NCBI RefSeq assembly: GCF_904849725.1
Contig: NC_058519.1
Span: 578,950,676-579,014,675 of the forward strand
DNA from: Hordeum vulgare subsp. vulgare
Lineage: Eukaryota; Streptophyta; Magnoliopsida; Poales; Poaceae
Direction of reading: 5' to 3'
DNA length: 64,000 nt
Positions 9,970 through 21,099 of this stretch are shown piece after piece. The notes beneath the pieces were generated by a model, which was given only the letters and a program-made list of their open reading frames with translations, did not search any database and was not told the DNA's origin. The translations under genes were made by a program, and so were the position numbers. Every line of letters starts with the position of its first letter. Within the stretch, counting starts at the first letter, position 1.

Positions 9970-11352
9970 TGATACGTCTGCATCGTATCTACTTTTCCAA
10001 ACTCTTTTGCCATTGTTTTGGACTCTAATTTGCATGATTTGAATGGAACTAACCCGGACTGATGTTGTTTTCCGCAGAATTGCCATGGTGTTGTTTTCGC
10101 GCAGAAATAAAATTTCTCGGAATGACCTGGAAACTTACGAGGACTTTTTGTGGAATATATTAAAAATACTGGTGCAAGAATTACCTGGAGACACGGAGCC
10201 AGGAGCCCACAAGCCCAGGAGGCGCGACCCCCCCCCCTAGGTCGTGCCTGGCAGGCTTGTGAGGCCCTCGTGGTTCCGTAGCCTCCAACTATAGCTCTAT
10301 ATATTCTCTCTTGCGCAGAAAAAATTAAGAGAGAAGATTTCATCGCGTTTCACAACACGGAGCCGCCGCCACCACCTATTCTTCCTCGGGAGGCAGATCT
10401 GGAGTCCGTTCTGGGCTCCGGAGAGGGGAAATCGATGCCGTCGTCATCAGCAACCATCCTTCATCGCCAATTCCATGATGCTCTTCATCGTTCGTGAGTA
10501 ATCTCATCATAGGCTTGCTGGACGGTGATGGGTTGGATGAGATCTATCATGTAATCAAGTTAGTTTTGATGGGGTTTGATCCCTAGTATCCACTATGTTC
10601 TAAGACTGATGTTGCTACTACTTTGCTATGGTTAATGCTTGTCACTAGGGCCCGAGTGCCATGATTTCAGATCCGAACCTATTATGTTTTCATCAATATA
10701 TGTGTGTTCTTGATCCTCTCTTGCAAGTTGTAGTCACCTACTATGTGTTATGACCCGGCAACCTCGGAGTGACAATAGCCGGAACCACTCCCGGAGATGA
10801 CCATAGTATGAGGAGTTCATGTATTCACTATGTGCTAATGCTTTGTTCCGGTTCTCTACTAAAAGGAGACCTTAATATCCCTTAGTTTCCGTTAGGACCC
10901 CGCTGCCACAGGAGGGATGGACAATAGATGTCATGCAAGTTCTTTTCCATAAGCACGTATGACTAAATATGGAATACATGCCTACATTACATTGACGAAT
11001 TGGAGCTAGTTACATATCACCCTATGTTATAACTGTTACATGATGAATGTCATCTGACATAATTATCCATCACCGATCCAATGCCTACGAGCTTTTCCTA
11101 CTGGTTCTTGCTAAGTTACTTTACCTCTACTGCTGTCACTACTGTTACGGTTACCGCTGCTACCGTTACTATCACAGTACTTTGCTACTAAAACTTTGCT
11201 GCAGATACTAAGTCTCAGGTGTGGTTGAATTGACAACTCAACTGCTAATACTCGAGAATATTCTTTGGCTCCTCTTGTGTCGAATCAATAAATTTGGGTT
11301 GAATATTCTACCCTCAAAAACTGTTGTGATCCCCTATACTTGTGGGTTATCA
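9970..11352 (+). repeat. 3' LTR of element B
   Basis: Matches 2067-3446 along its length. A TATATATT box is at 10298-10305. It ends TGGGTTATCA and is followed by the TGAGC target duplication and the resumed gag of A. Confidence 0.93.
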
Positions 11353-13279
11353 TGAGCCTGCTGCTCTCTTCGCCGACACGCTTCATGCTGCCCTTGACGG
11401 CTTGAAGACACCCATCACCACCTCCACAAACCCCATCGACGCGCGGGCCTCGTCGGAGGAGGCTCGCAGGCAGATCTTGGAGGAGGGCATCGCCATCGTT
11501 GCGGCTAAACGCCGGATGGAGGCCACACTGCGCAAGTATTACTCCGCTTATGGCCTCACTCCGGTTTCTGAGGGTCCTAGCTGGTTTGGCTCGGTCCGCG
11601 GCCGCGGCTGGGTCATTGCAGAGATCCTACGCGGCAAGCAGCCCATCTACGAGACTCCTGCGGCCAACTTACGGGCTGTGCAGTCGGCCATGGCAGAAAT
11701 GCTAGGCTTGGAGGGCGAGGAGCGCGTCCTTCAGGAGAAGCGGGTCAAGGATCTCCTTGACGCCGCCAACGAGCGGCAGACACGGCTTGACCCTGGTCAA
11801 GCACATGCGGAGTCTCCGGGGCCCAATTCTAGAGCACGCCGTAACCCCAACGTTCATCATCAAGCCGAGGGATCTTCCTCGCATCGCACTTTCGGCCGGA
11901 AGGGCGAGGGCAGCCACGACAGGCATTCTCAGCGCCAGAGCGAGCCGACTTCGAGCCGGCGTCGTGGAGAAGATGAGAGTGACTCGGTGTACGAGGTTCC
12001 TCGTCCGGGTAGGACCCATGCTGCTGGCTCACAAGGCACCCTTCCGATCACGGCTCGGATCGGCGCTCGCGTCCATGGCGACAACGACGCTGGCAAGCGT
12101 CTCAACGCCCTCACACAATCAGCTCTCCTGGAGGAGGACGACCCCATCGGTCCAACGTGCTTTGGCCCCTGGATCCGAGGGGAGCCGTTTCCCCGAGGCT
12201 TCACTCTTCCTCGGGACACCCCCAAGTACAACTGTACTGCAAAGCCAGAAGACTGGCTGATTGACTACACCACTGTCGTTGGCATCGCCAGGGGCAACAA
12301 GCGTGTAGCCGTCCGCTACGTGCCACTCATGCTGGCCGGCTCGGCCAGGACATGGCTTAACAGCCTTCGAGCCGACAACATCAACTCAAGGGTTGACTTC
12401 AAGGAGGCATTCGTCCGCAACTTCACTGGCACCTACAAGCGCCCTGGCTGACCTCGCGAGCTGGACATGTGCGTCCAGAGGCCCGATGAACCCCTTCGCG
12501 ACTACGTCACGCATTAGACAGAGCTTCGCAACTCCTGCGAGGGAGTGCATGAGGTACATGCCATCCAGTACTTCATCGATGGCTGCCGAGACGGTACTCT
12601 TCTCAAGCACAAGCTCATGTGCTCCGAGCCCACCTCTCTGGCGGTGCTCATGGCCAAGGCGGACAAGTACGCCGCGACCGACTCCGCCATGCGGGTCAAG
12701 GTGACCGCCTCAGACAAGGTTGTCCCCACGCAGAATACTCCCAAGCCGGCTAGCGACAATCGAGGTGGCCAGAACAACAACAAACATAAGGCGGATCAAC
12801 TTGATCCACGCTCCAACAACAAGCTGGTGGCCAACGTGGAGGGAGAGGTGCCGACTACTTAGGCCGGCTCTCAATGGAGGCGGACCGGCAAGAATGACTC
12901 GCAGCCCAAGTTCAGCCTCGAGCAAATGCTCGACGCGCCCTGCGAGATGCACTCTGGGGCGAAGCCCTCTACCCATACTCTTCGACAGTGCAGCTTTGCA
13001 CGACGACTGTCGCAGGGGGAGGGCCTGCCGGCTACCCCAGGTGCGGTTGCAGCGCCTCATACTCCGGCTCCGCCACCGCCGCCTCACAACGACGGCCATC
13101 TCCACGACGACTACCCCCATCAAGACAGAGCATTTGTTGTCTTCACCAGCGAGGGTGACGACAAGCACAACCAGTGCCTACGCCGGCGTGAGGTGAATGC
13201 CACGGTCCCCCGGTTCCCCAATACATGCATTGGTTTGAAAAGCCCATCATATGGAGCCGGGTTGACCATCCTACGGTGA
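11353..13279 (+). pseudogene. gag: Element A gag, main part
   Basis: One frame carries gag from the end of B to the TGA at 13277, with stops at 12449 (TGA), 12513 (TAG) and 12860 (TAG). The Tat-type capsid/gag core begins near 12150 and includes PKYNCTAKPEDWLIDYTTVV, ARTWLNSL and the LRDYVTH..ELRNSCEGVHE stretch around 12500-12560. Upstream is an Arg/Ser/Gly-rich linker. No clear CCHC zinc knuckle is visible in the intact frame. The protease that follows lies in the next frame, so a frameshift has separated them. Confidence 0.8.
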
Positions 13280-13947
13280 TGCCAAATCCTGCCTCATACG
13301 CGCTCGTCCTCGACCCCACTTTTGCCTCACAGAGGATTACCTGCCGGTTCTCCCGGGTGTTGGTCGATGGCGGCAGCAGCATCAACATCCTCTACCTCGA
13401 CACCCTGCTCAAGCTTGGGCTCAAGGAGAAGGACCTCCAGCCGACCAGCGCTGTCTTCCACGGCATCGTGCGGGGACAGTCTTGCTCGCCGATCGGCAAA
13501 ATCCATCTGGACGTCCTTTTCTGCAACATGGCGCACTTCCGCCGTGAGTCTATATGGTTCGAGGTGGTGGATCTTAGCAGCCCGTATCACGCGCTGCTGG
13601 GCAGGCCGGCTCAGGCCAAATTCATGGCCATCCCCCATTACGCCTACCTCAAGATGAAGATGTCGGGTATGAAGGGCATCATCACCATCGTTGGCGACTA
13701 TAAGAAGTCGCTCGAGTGTGCACATGACAGCAGCCGCCAAGCCGATGCCATGGTGATTGCTGAGGAGAAAAGGCAGATCGACCGGCTCGTGGCTCAGGCT
13801 ACCGAGCAACCGGCGATCCCTTCTCCTCCATCCCAGTCGGCCCGCAAAGGCTCGTTCAAGCCGGCCAAAGAAACCAAGCAGGTGCCACTCGACCCTGCGA
13901 ACCCCAAGCAGTGCGTCACCATCGGGGCTAACCTCAACCCCAAATAG
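13225..13947 (+). pseudogene. pol: Element A protease
   Basis: 241-codon frame ending at a TAG (13945). The aspartic protease active site is VDGGSSINILYLDTL (about 13365-13405), the form usual in Tat elements, followed by the HALLGRPAQAKFMAIPHY segment. It would cut the gag-pol polyprotein. It overlaps the end of gag in a different frame. The active-site Asp is present. Confidence 0.85.
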
Positions 13948-13995
13948 GAAGGCGAGCTCATTGACTTCCTCCATGAGAATCGGGACATCTTTGCA

Positions 13996-14680
13996 TTGTC
14001 TCCCAAAGACATGCCAAGGGTTTCGAGGAAGTACGCCAAGCAAAAACTTCATGTGCCACCGGATGCAAAGCCGGTGAAACAACCTTTGCGCCGCTTCGCC
14101 GAGGGGAAGCGGCGAACGATTGGAGAAGAGATTGCCCGGCTCCTTACAGCCGGCTTCATCATGGAGGTATTCCACCCGGACTGGTTAGCCAATCTAGTCC
14201 TGGTGCTGAAGAAGAACAACACATGGCGAATGCATATCGACTACACGAGCTTGAATAAGGCATGTCCGAAAGACCCTTTCGCCTTGCCCAAGATAGATCA
14301 AGTGATCGACTCCACAGCCGGCTGCGAACTACTGTCGTTTCTGGATGCTTATTCAAGCTATCATCAAATCAAGCTGGATCCAGCTGATCGCCTGAAGACC
14401 TCCTTCATCATGCCCTTCGGGGCCAAGTGCTACACCACCATGACGTTCGGTCTGAGGAACGCTGGTGTGACATTCCAACGCTGCATGTAGCAGTGCCTCC
14501 TGCCATAGATTGGCAGAAACATCCACCTATATGTGGATGACATCGTCGTCAAGATCAAGCATCACTTCGGCCTCCATGATGACTTGCGGGAGACATTCGC
14601 CAACCTGCGCGAATACAAGATCCGACTCAATCTGAAGAAGTGCGTCTTTGGAGTTCCAGGAGGCAAGCTCTTCGGTTCTT
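13996..14680 (+). pseudogene. pol: Element A reverse transcriptase
   Basis: Same frame as the protease, with stops at 13945, 14488 and a further TAG near 14506. The RT palm is recognisable through the WRMHIDYTSLNKACPKDPFALP stretch, FLDAYSSYHQIKLDP and the catalytic YVDDIVVK at 14530-14541, so the metal-binding Asp pair survives. The frame is lost near 14650, where RNase H continues in another frame. RT would copy element RNA into DNA in the capsid particle. Confidence 0.85.
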
Positions 14681-15859
14681 CGTGTCCACTCGTGGCATCG
14701 AAGCGAACCCCTAGAAGATCGGAACCATCGAGCGGATGGTCAAGCCGGCTCGAATCCTCACCATCCAAAAGTTTGTCGGCTGCCTGGCTCCCTTAGATGG
14801 TTCGTCAGCCGGCTCGATGAGAAGGCGCTTCCACTCTACCATCTCATGAAGAAAACAACAAGGTTTGAGTGGAATGACGAGGCGGACGAAGCCTTCCGCG
14901 ACCTCAAGCGGGTCATCTCAAGCCTGCCAATCTTGGCAGCACTGGCTGAAAGGGAACCCATCCTCATATACATTGCAGTGACCACTCGCGTGGTTAGTGT
15001 AGTGTTGGTAGTAGAGCGCACGGAGGAGGGCAAGGTACTGTTAGTGCAACGCGCTATCTATTACCTCAGCGAGGTCTTGTCCGCCTCCAAGCAGAACTAC
15101 CCCCACTACCAAAAAATGTGTTACGGTGTTTACCTTGCCGCAAAAAAGTTGAAGCAATACTTCCAAGAGCATGCCATCACTATGGTGAGAACTGCTCCTC
15201 TTTCCGAAATCATGGGCAACCGTGATGCAACTGGCCGGATTGCCAAGTGGTCCATCTCCATGGCTGACCACGACATTCGCTACGAGCCACGCACTGCTAT
15301 CAAGTCCCAGGTGGTAGCCGACTTCCTTGTCGATTGGGCCAAAACTCAATTCGATCCGCCACCTCCGGACTCCACTCATTGGAGGATGCACTTCGACGGC
15401 TCAAAGATGCGAACTGGTCTGGGAGCCGGCATTGTCTTGACGTCTCCAAAAGGAGACCAACTCAAGTATGCTCTCCAGATTAACTTTGCCGCCTCCAACA
15501 ATGTCGCCGAGTACGAAGCACTTGCTCATGGCCTCCGGCTTGCCAAGGAGATTGGCATCCGGCGGCTCCTTTGCTTCGGTGACTCGGATCTCGTGGTGCA
15601 ACAAGTCTCTGGCGAAAGTGACGCCGGGGATGCCAACATGGCGAGCTATCGCTTCCTCATCCAGCAGCTCAGTGGCCCTTTCGAGGGTTGTGAGTTTCAC
15701 CATGTCCCCAGGGCAGACAACAAGGCGGCTGATACATTGGCCAAGATTGGATCTACAAGACAAGCAATTCCAGTCGGCGTCTCCCTCGAACAGCAGCACA
15801 AGCCGTCCATCAAGCCGTCTCTAGAGTCGGCGTCAATTTTTGTGCCGGCTGATCCCTGA
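14648..15859 (+). pseudogene. pol: Element A dual RNase H (gypsy type then archaeal type)
   Basis: One open frame to a TGA at 15857. The first part (about 14800-15340) is the degenerate gypsy RNase H and connection, seen as FEWNDEADEAFRDLK and LSEVLSASKQNYPHYQK. The second (about 15375-15760) is an archaeal-type RNase H with all four catalytic acids visible: FDGS, AEYEAL, GDSDLV and NKAADTLA. Carrying both is a known feature of the Tat lineage, where the second is thought to have replaced the weakened first. A Pro/Ala/Thr-rich linker frame follows at 15878-16243 before integrase. Confidence 0.85.
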
Positions 15860-16259
15860 GTACAAGCGCCATCGGCTATGCCAGCTGTGCCGGCTACAGC
15901 TCCCGTGCCGAATAAATTGGCTCTACCGACTCCAATTGATGTGACGGTTTCAGCCACCTTGCATGTTACGACTACTCCGCCGGCTACAACAACAAATCCG
16001 GCTTTGCCAAGCCTCGAATCATGTCATCTCGACACCAAGTGGGTGGACATCATGGAGGTAGACGGCCAGCCGGCTGCCAGGACAGCATCGGAGACACAGA
16101 GTCTCGAGCCTGCGACTGCTTCATCAAGCGTGGGGGCTGCAGAAGCCCGTGACACTCACGTCGAGACGAAGCCAGCCCTTGTGTTGGATCCGTCATGGGC
16201 TCAACCCATCTTGGCCTTCCTTCTTCACGGCGAGCTTCCTTAAGATGAGGCAGAGGCAA

Positions 16260-17457
16260 GGCATATTCAGCGCAGATAAGCAGCCTACGCCATCATGAAT
16301 CGCGAGCTGGTTCGGCGTAGCGTGACTGGCATGTTCCAGCGTTGTGTCGAATCAGAAAGGGGGCAGGAGATCCTCACAGAAATTCACCAGGGGGAGTGTG
16401 GTCATCATGCCACCTCTAGAACCCTGGTGGCCAAGGCGTTCCGCCACAGATTCTACTGGCCCACGGCCCTCGAGGAGGCCGTGGACATGGTCAAAAATGC
16501 GAGGGCTGCCAACATTTGGCGCACAGAGCCACATGCCACCTTCAGCCCTCAAAACCATCCCCCTGTCATGGATATTCGCGGTCTGGGGGTTGGACATGGT
16601 GGGGCCATTCAAGACCGCTCGAGGCGGCATGACACATCTCTTGGTAGCCATCGATAAATTTACCAAGTGGATCGAGGCTAGGCCCATCAAGAATCTTGAC
16701 GGCCCCACGGCCGTCAAGTTCATCAAGGAAATTGCTGTCCCTATGGCATCCCCCACAACATCATCACCGGCAACCGCACCAACTTCGCCAAGGGTGCTTT
16801 GGCACTCTACTGCTCCAAGGAAGGCATCCGACTCGACTTGGCGTCGGTGGTGCACCCACAATCCAATGACCAGGTGGAGAGGGCCAACGGCCTGATCCTG
16901 GCCAGCATCAAGCCAAGACTGGTGGCGCCACTCGTCAGGTCAGCCCGCTGCTGGATCGAAGAGCTGCCGGTAGTGTTGTGGAGCCTCCGCACCACGCTGA
17001 ACCGGTCAACCGGCTTCACCCCATTCTTTCTGGTATATGGGTCCGAGGCAATCATCCCCACGGATGTCGAGTTCGACTCGCCTCGGGTCACCTTATAACA
17101 GAGACAAAAGCAAAGGAGGCAAGAGAAGACGGCGTCGATCTGCTCGAGGAGGCACGGGACCTAGCCTTGAGCCGGACAGCTATTTATCAGCAGAAGCTAA
17201 GATACTACCACAGCAAGAAGATCAAGCCTCTGTCCTTCAAGAAGGGGGACTTGGTACCCAGAAGAATCCAACGAACAGCCGGCCAGCACAAGCTCTCATC
17301 CCCATGGGAGGGCCCCTTCATCATCAGCCGGGCATTGCATAACAATGCACACTACCTAATCGATGCACAGAAGCCAAGGAAGCACAAGAGAGATGACTCC
17401 GGCCAGGAGACGGAGCGTCCATGGAACAGGGTGTTGCTTCGCCCGTTCTATTGCTAA
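16260..17457 (+). pseudogene. pol: Element A integrase
   Basis: The integrase is spread over at least four frame segments. The N-terminal zinc finger keeps its histidines (HQGECGHH) but both cysteines are gone, replaced in the NARAANIW stretch near 16500. The core shows the first catalytic Asp in WGLDMVGPF and the last Glu in QVERANG. The middle Asp is Gly (ITGNRTNFA, codon GGC near 16769). The C-terminal part (17100-17457) keeps the KKGDLV and SPWEGPFIISR segment. It would insert the element's DNA into the chromosome; this copy is dead. Confidence 0.85.
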
Positions 17458-18090
17458 ATGCAAGTAATAAAAATGGAAAGAGCATGTACATATGTATCTT
17501 TCTCCCTCTTAGGGATTTCCAATGAATGCAATGGGTGTTTCAAGCCGGGGCTTGGGACACACCTCTTTTGGATTCATAACAAGAGTTTTCACTCGTTTTG
17601 TGAGTCCCTTGGTCCGGACCCACAGGCTCAGGGGCTCGCTAGCCAACCCAAACGGTTTCCTTAGTTGTAGACGAGCATATAGTGCATGCTGGGTCAAACC
17701 CTGGCCGCCTCGTAACAGCTACAGACTGGCTCTCGGCTGTCCGGCTAACGAGGCGGCGCCAGGTAAGGCCAGTTGCATGAAAAATTCAACTACAAAAAAG
17801 GGTTGTCGGCTCGGGTTGGTTTGATCCTTTTACAATCTCATCATTCTATCCGGCCTCTGCTCGCTTGTGTTTGAATCTTTAAGTCTTGACGGCTTCGAAA
17901 AATCTAAGTCTAATATTCTAAAAGGCAGAAACCTCGACCCATTCATAGACCGGCTCCCGGTTGTCGGGCTGGCGAGGTGGATGCTAGAGGGAACAAAGGG
18001 GTTGGAGAAAAAGAAGTCAAGCAGGAATCAAAAGATGAAAACACAAGGCAGCAAGCATGGTGTTAAGAATCTAATGCAGAATATGTACAT
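17458..18090 (+). other. Non-coding spacer after pol of A
   Basis: There is no sense gene. The sequence contains A's family motifs (GCCGGCT, GGGGCT) and is the start of the long 3' region typical of Tat elements. The antisense gene ends at its right edge, at about 18091. Confidence 0.6.
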
Positions 18091-18931
18091 TCAAAAGCAT
18101 TTGGCCCACGACCGAAGTTCATTAGCACCCCCTAGTGGGTGGAACTTTTGGACTGACGATGCATTGCAGACAACAAAAACAAAAACAGGACCAGCTAAGG
18201 GGGCGGCGGTCTCGTCTGTTGCCCCGGCTGCAGCTCCTGAAGTGGTGGCTTCACCATCGCTGGCTGCTCCCGGGGCGGTGGCGCCGTCTCCACCACGAGA
18301 GCTTTCAGCTCCGTCCCTGGCGGAGTCGTCATAAGCCTCGCTGCTGGAGTCGGCGTCTTCCTCCTCAAGGGCCGCCTCGTCGGAGCTACCATCGGCATCA
18401 TACGGCTGAAGACGGTGCAAGTACTCAAGGACCACGTTGCCGTCTTCATCCCCTCCAAGTTGAGCTCGTCCTAGGCGGCATATGAGGCGATGTCGCTGGC
18501 CATCATCCGCAACTAGTCCTCCATAGCCTACAGCTCCCCCTCCGAGCCTTCATGCTGTGCGATGAGCTTGCCCAAGTCCAGGTTCCAATACCAGGACTTG
18601 GCCAAGCGCAGCGCCATGTAGGCACCAGCACTCGCGGCTGAGGCACGCCAAGCGTCAAGACGATCGCCACCAGCAGCAAGCCAACGAAATAGCTGGCTCA
18701 CTGACACCGGCTCTGCGGCTTTGGGCCACAGAGCCTTTATCATCGATGCGCCGGCACTCTGGAGTCATTCCATGGATTCGGCGAGGACAAGCAGACGGGT
18801 TCTGATGCCCACATCAATCTCCTCCACATTCCAGCCGGCGTCGGCGTCCACCTCCTCACCAGCAGAGCGATGCTCCTCGTGGATGGTCTCAACGGCCGTT
18901 TCAGCCGCTTCCCGTGACTTAGGGAAGATTC
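18091..18931 (-). pseudogene. Antisense gene, exon 5 (C-terminus)
   Basis: Begins after an AG at 18932-18933. It contains a conserved helical region (about 18540-18740, with SQLFRWLAAGGDRLDAWRAS and ALRLAKSWYWNLDLGK) and an acidic Ser/Asp/Glu tail (18240-18430). It has in-frame stops near 18770, 18528 and 18515 and a one-base shift near 18458. The open tail frame ends at 18091. Confidence 0.65.
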
Positions 18932-19019
18932 CTGGGGCACAGGAAGTGGTGCAGAGAAGAATAAGAGGGGAGAGAAAGAAAGAAGAAAAAGTTCAAGACA
19001 AAATGAAAGAAAGGCTTAC

Positions 19020-19500
19020 AGTTGAAATGGATATCGGTCTCGTGGGCCTCCTCCATGGCCTCGCGTACCTGGACCGCGCTCACTTGGGTTGCGCGGGAAA
19101 GCTCTTCCTGGAGGGCCGCGGCCATCTCCATCGCCTTGGCCAACTGCACCTGCTTCTGGATCAGGGCCTCCTCCTTCTCCTTCATGGCGGCGTCTTTGAG
19201 CTTCATCTCCTCGAGATGAGCCGTCTTGAGGCGCTCCGTGTCGGCAGCATAGGAGGTGTCCTTCTCCTCAAGGGTGATGCACAGCTGCCCCAGCTTGGCC
19301 TGAAGGGCCGCCTCGCGATCCTTCTTCTCCATCTGGAGAAGATCCAGCTGCTGCTGGAGCCGCTGACCCGCCTCGCGCAAGGCGTCATGCTCCAAGGCGG
19401 CCACACCCAGCTGGCCCTGAAGATCAGCAACTTGGCCGTCAGCCGCCTGGGTCTGGGCCCGCAGCATGTTGTACGCCTGCACTTGGGCATCATGAAGCTC
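19020..19500 (-). pseudogene. Antisense gene, exon 4 (coiled coil)
   Basis: About 160 codons without a stop, almost wholly a Gln/Glu/Leu/Ala-rich coiled coil (for example LQGQLGVAALEHDALREAGQ). It is preceded by CTCGTAG and followed by GTAAGCC. The frame continues exactly from exon 3. Confidence 0.7.
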
Positions 19501-19775
19501 CTACGAGCAAAGCAAAAGAAGCAAGAAGTAAGATTCGGCCCGGCTAATTCACAACCAACCCGATTCTCGGGTGCTACACCCAGTGGGTGCGCTAGCGCGC
19601 CCCCACTAAAAAAGCATAGGCAAAATATAGCACAAGGAGATTCGGCCCGACCAACACTTGGCCGGCCCGATTCTCGGGGGCTACACCCAGTGCGTGCGCT
19701 GGCGCACCCCCACTGATTCAAGAACAGAAAAACCCAAATCCAAGGCCACGAAGACACAAAGGATGAAGGACTTAC
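19501..19775 (-). repeat. Intron 3 of the antisense gene with a tandem duplication
   Basis: The 275-base intron holds two copies of a roughly 108-base unit (about 19531-19622 and 19639-19727). Each contains ATTCTCGGG(G/T)GCTAC followed by ACCCAGTG and GCGCACCCCCACT-like sequence. The second copy includes TCGGGGGCTAC (19674-19684), the same 11 bases that end A's polypurine tract at 30958-30968. Confidence 0.65.
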
Positions 19776-20472
19776 CTTGGTGCGTTCGTCCAGGCGCTCC
19801 AGATCGCTGTGGGCCACCCTGACCGCTTGCTTCACCTTGTCCCGGCTACTGGTAAACATCACCACCAGTTCCAGGACACCGCCGAGCGCTGCGCCTGGGG
19901 CCATCGTTAGGTGCTCGACGTTGGCCATGCACCAATTCTCCACGAGCCAGCTCCCCGCGCTGGAGCCGGCTCCTGGAGCGGCTGGGCCGCGGTTGGTGAC
20001 GATGATGGCGCCGGCTCCAGGTGGCTGGTTGGTGGCCGGCTCCGTGGACGTTCCGGTCGGCGTCGTCTCTACAGCTAGGGGTGGACCGGTCGCCTCCGGC
20101 GCATCCATGGTCACCTCTGGCGCCTCGAGGTTCAGCTCCGGCGTGTCGGGGATCACCTCGAGGTCCGCAAGTGTGGTGATGGCCGGCTCAGGATGCTTGG
20201 CCGCCTCGGTCCCCTAGGTGTGCCTCGGTGCCGCGTCACTAGTTGGCTCCTCCACACGAGTTCGCTTGTAGGGGTCATGTCTAGCCTTCGTGCGCTTCTC
20301 CTTGGGCTTCTCAGACCGGCTGGACTGAGATTGGCCCGCGACCATCTTCTTCGCTGCCACTTCCGAGCGAAGGGCGGATTCATCATCCAGAGCCTTCTAG
20401 GCAGCGTCAGCCGTCGCCCAGTCGGCTCGCTCGGTGGCGGAGGAGGTTTCCTCCTCCACGTCTTCTCCCCCC
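19776..20472 (-). pseudogene. Antisense gene, exon 3
   Basis: Begins after GGCAG in a G-run and ends AAG before GTAAGT. It encodes an acidic Glu-rich start, a Lys/Arg-rich stretch with SRSEKPKEKRTKAR character (possible nuclear signal), a Pro/Thr-rich linker and the region LVENWCMANVEHLTMAPGAA. It has two in-frame TAG codons, near 20400 and 20216. Confidence 0.65.
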
Positions 20473-20541
20473 CTGCCAGGCACAATTTGAGGATCATATT
20501 CTTGCACGACAAAATAAAAAGAGACAACGAAGGACTCTTAC

Positions 20542-20998
20542 CGTGCCACGACGGGCACCTGCTTCGTGCTGGTGCCGGCTCGGTGCTTCTTGGCACCGCC
20601 TGCTCGTCCTCCAGCTGGAAGTCCTGGCGCAGCCCGCTTGGGGGCCGGCTTGGAGGTTGTGGCACCCTTGCCCTTGTTCCGGGCCACCTCGCCAGGCACG
20701 GCCGTCTCGCTAGCATGGTGGTTGCCCCATGTCAGGGAGGGCTAGTGACTTCCTCCACCTCCTCGGCGTCTTCCTCGAAGGCTGCATCACATGAAGAAGG
20801 CGGCATCTCATCATCGTCCGTCCAGTCAACAAGGGGAGGCCTCAGGTGCTCACCAGACGGCTCGGATCCCTCCGATTCCAGCGCCTCCTCCAAGACGGCG
20901 TCCTGCGACTCGATCATCCCCTCGTCTTGAATCTCCGAGGGGTCTGACATCTCTACGTCGGGAGCCGGCGGGTTGAGCCTTTGCAGGTTCTCAAACAG
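20542..20998 (-). pseudogene. Antisense gene, exon 2
   Basis: Starts after GCCGTAG and joins exon 1 in phase 0. The first part is strongly acidic (the EIQDEGMIESQDAV and DEEDAEE types). A one-base shift near 20735 leads into a basic segment containing GAKKHRAG before the donor GTAAGAG. Confidence 0.65.
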
Positions 20999-21099
20999 CT
21001 ACGGCAATAAAATGTGTAGCCGGCTCAAGAGAGGAAACAACAATTTCAAAAAGACAAAGAAAAAACAAGATCGGAGAAGATACTCACCACGGGGGGAGG

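Larger units (their letters stand above)
2067..11352 (+). mobile_element. Element B: Athila-lineage gypsy, gag-protease plus ATHILA-type ORF, no RT or integrase
   Basis: B has LTRs of 1380 and 1383 bp beginning TGATACGTCT and ending GGTTATCA, with a perfect TGAGC duplication (2062-2066 and 11353-11357) in A's gag. It has a tRNA-Asp-type primer site and a polypurine tract. The interior holds one gag-protease frame (3624-6260), an LTR-like block (about 6440-6720), an ATHILA-type ORF (7033-8055), an internal PPT copy (8077-8090) and about 1.9 kb of non-coding 3' sequence. There is no RT, RNase H or integrase, so it could not copy itself alone. By eye the LTRs differ at about one base in 15 to 20. 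Element D is a second copy of this family. Confidence 0.92.

Noticed and set aside
13327..14175. 282-codon open frame on the minus strand
   Set aside because: Lies opposite A's protease and RT and follows their GC-rich codon pattern; a shadow of the sense genes.
18721..19716. 331-codon open frame on the plus strand
   Set aside because: Runs opposite the coiled-coil exon and crosses its introns; no recognisable domain. The minus-strand gene explains it.
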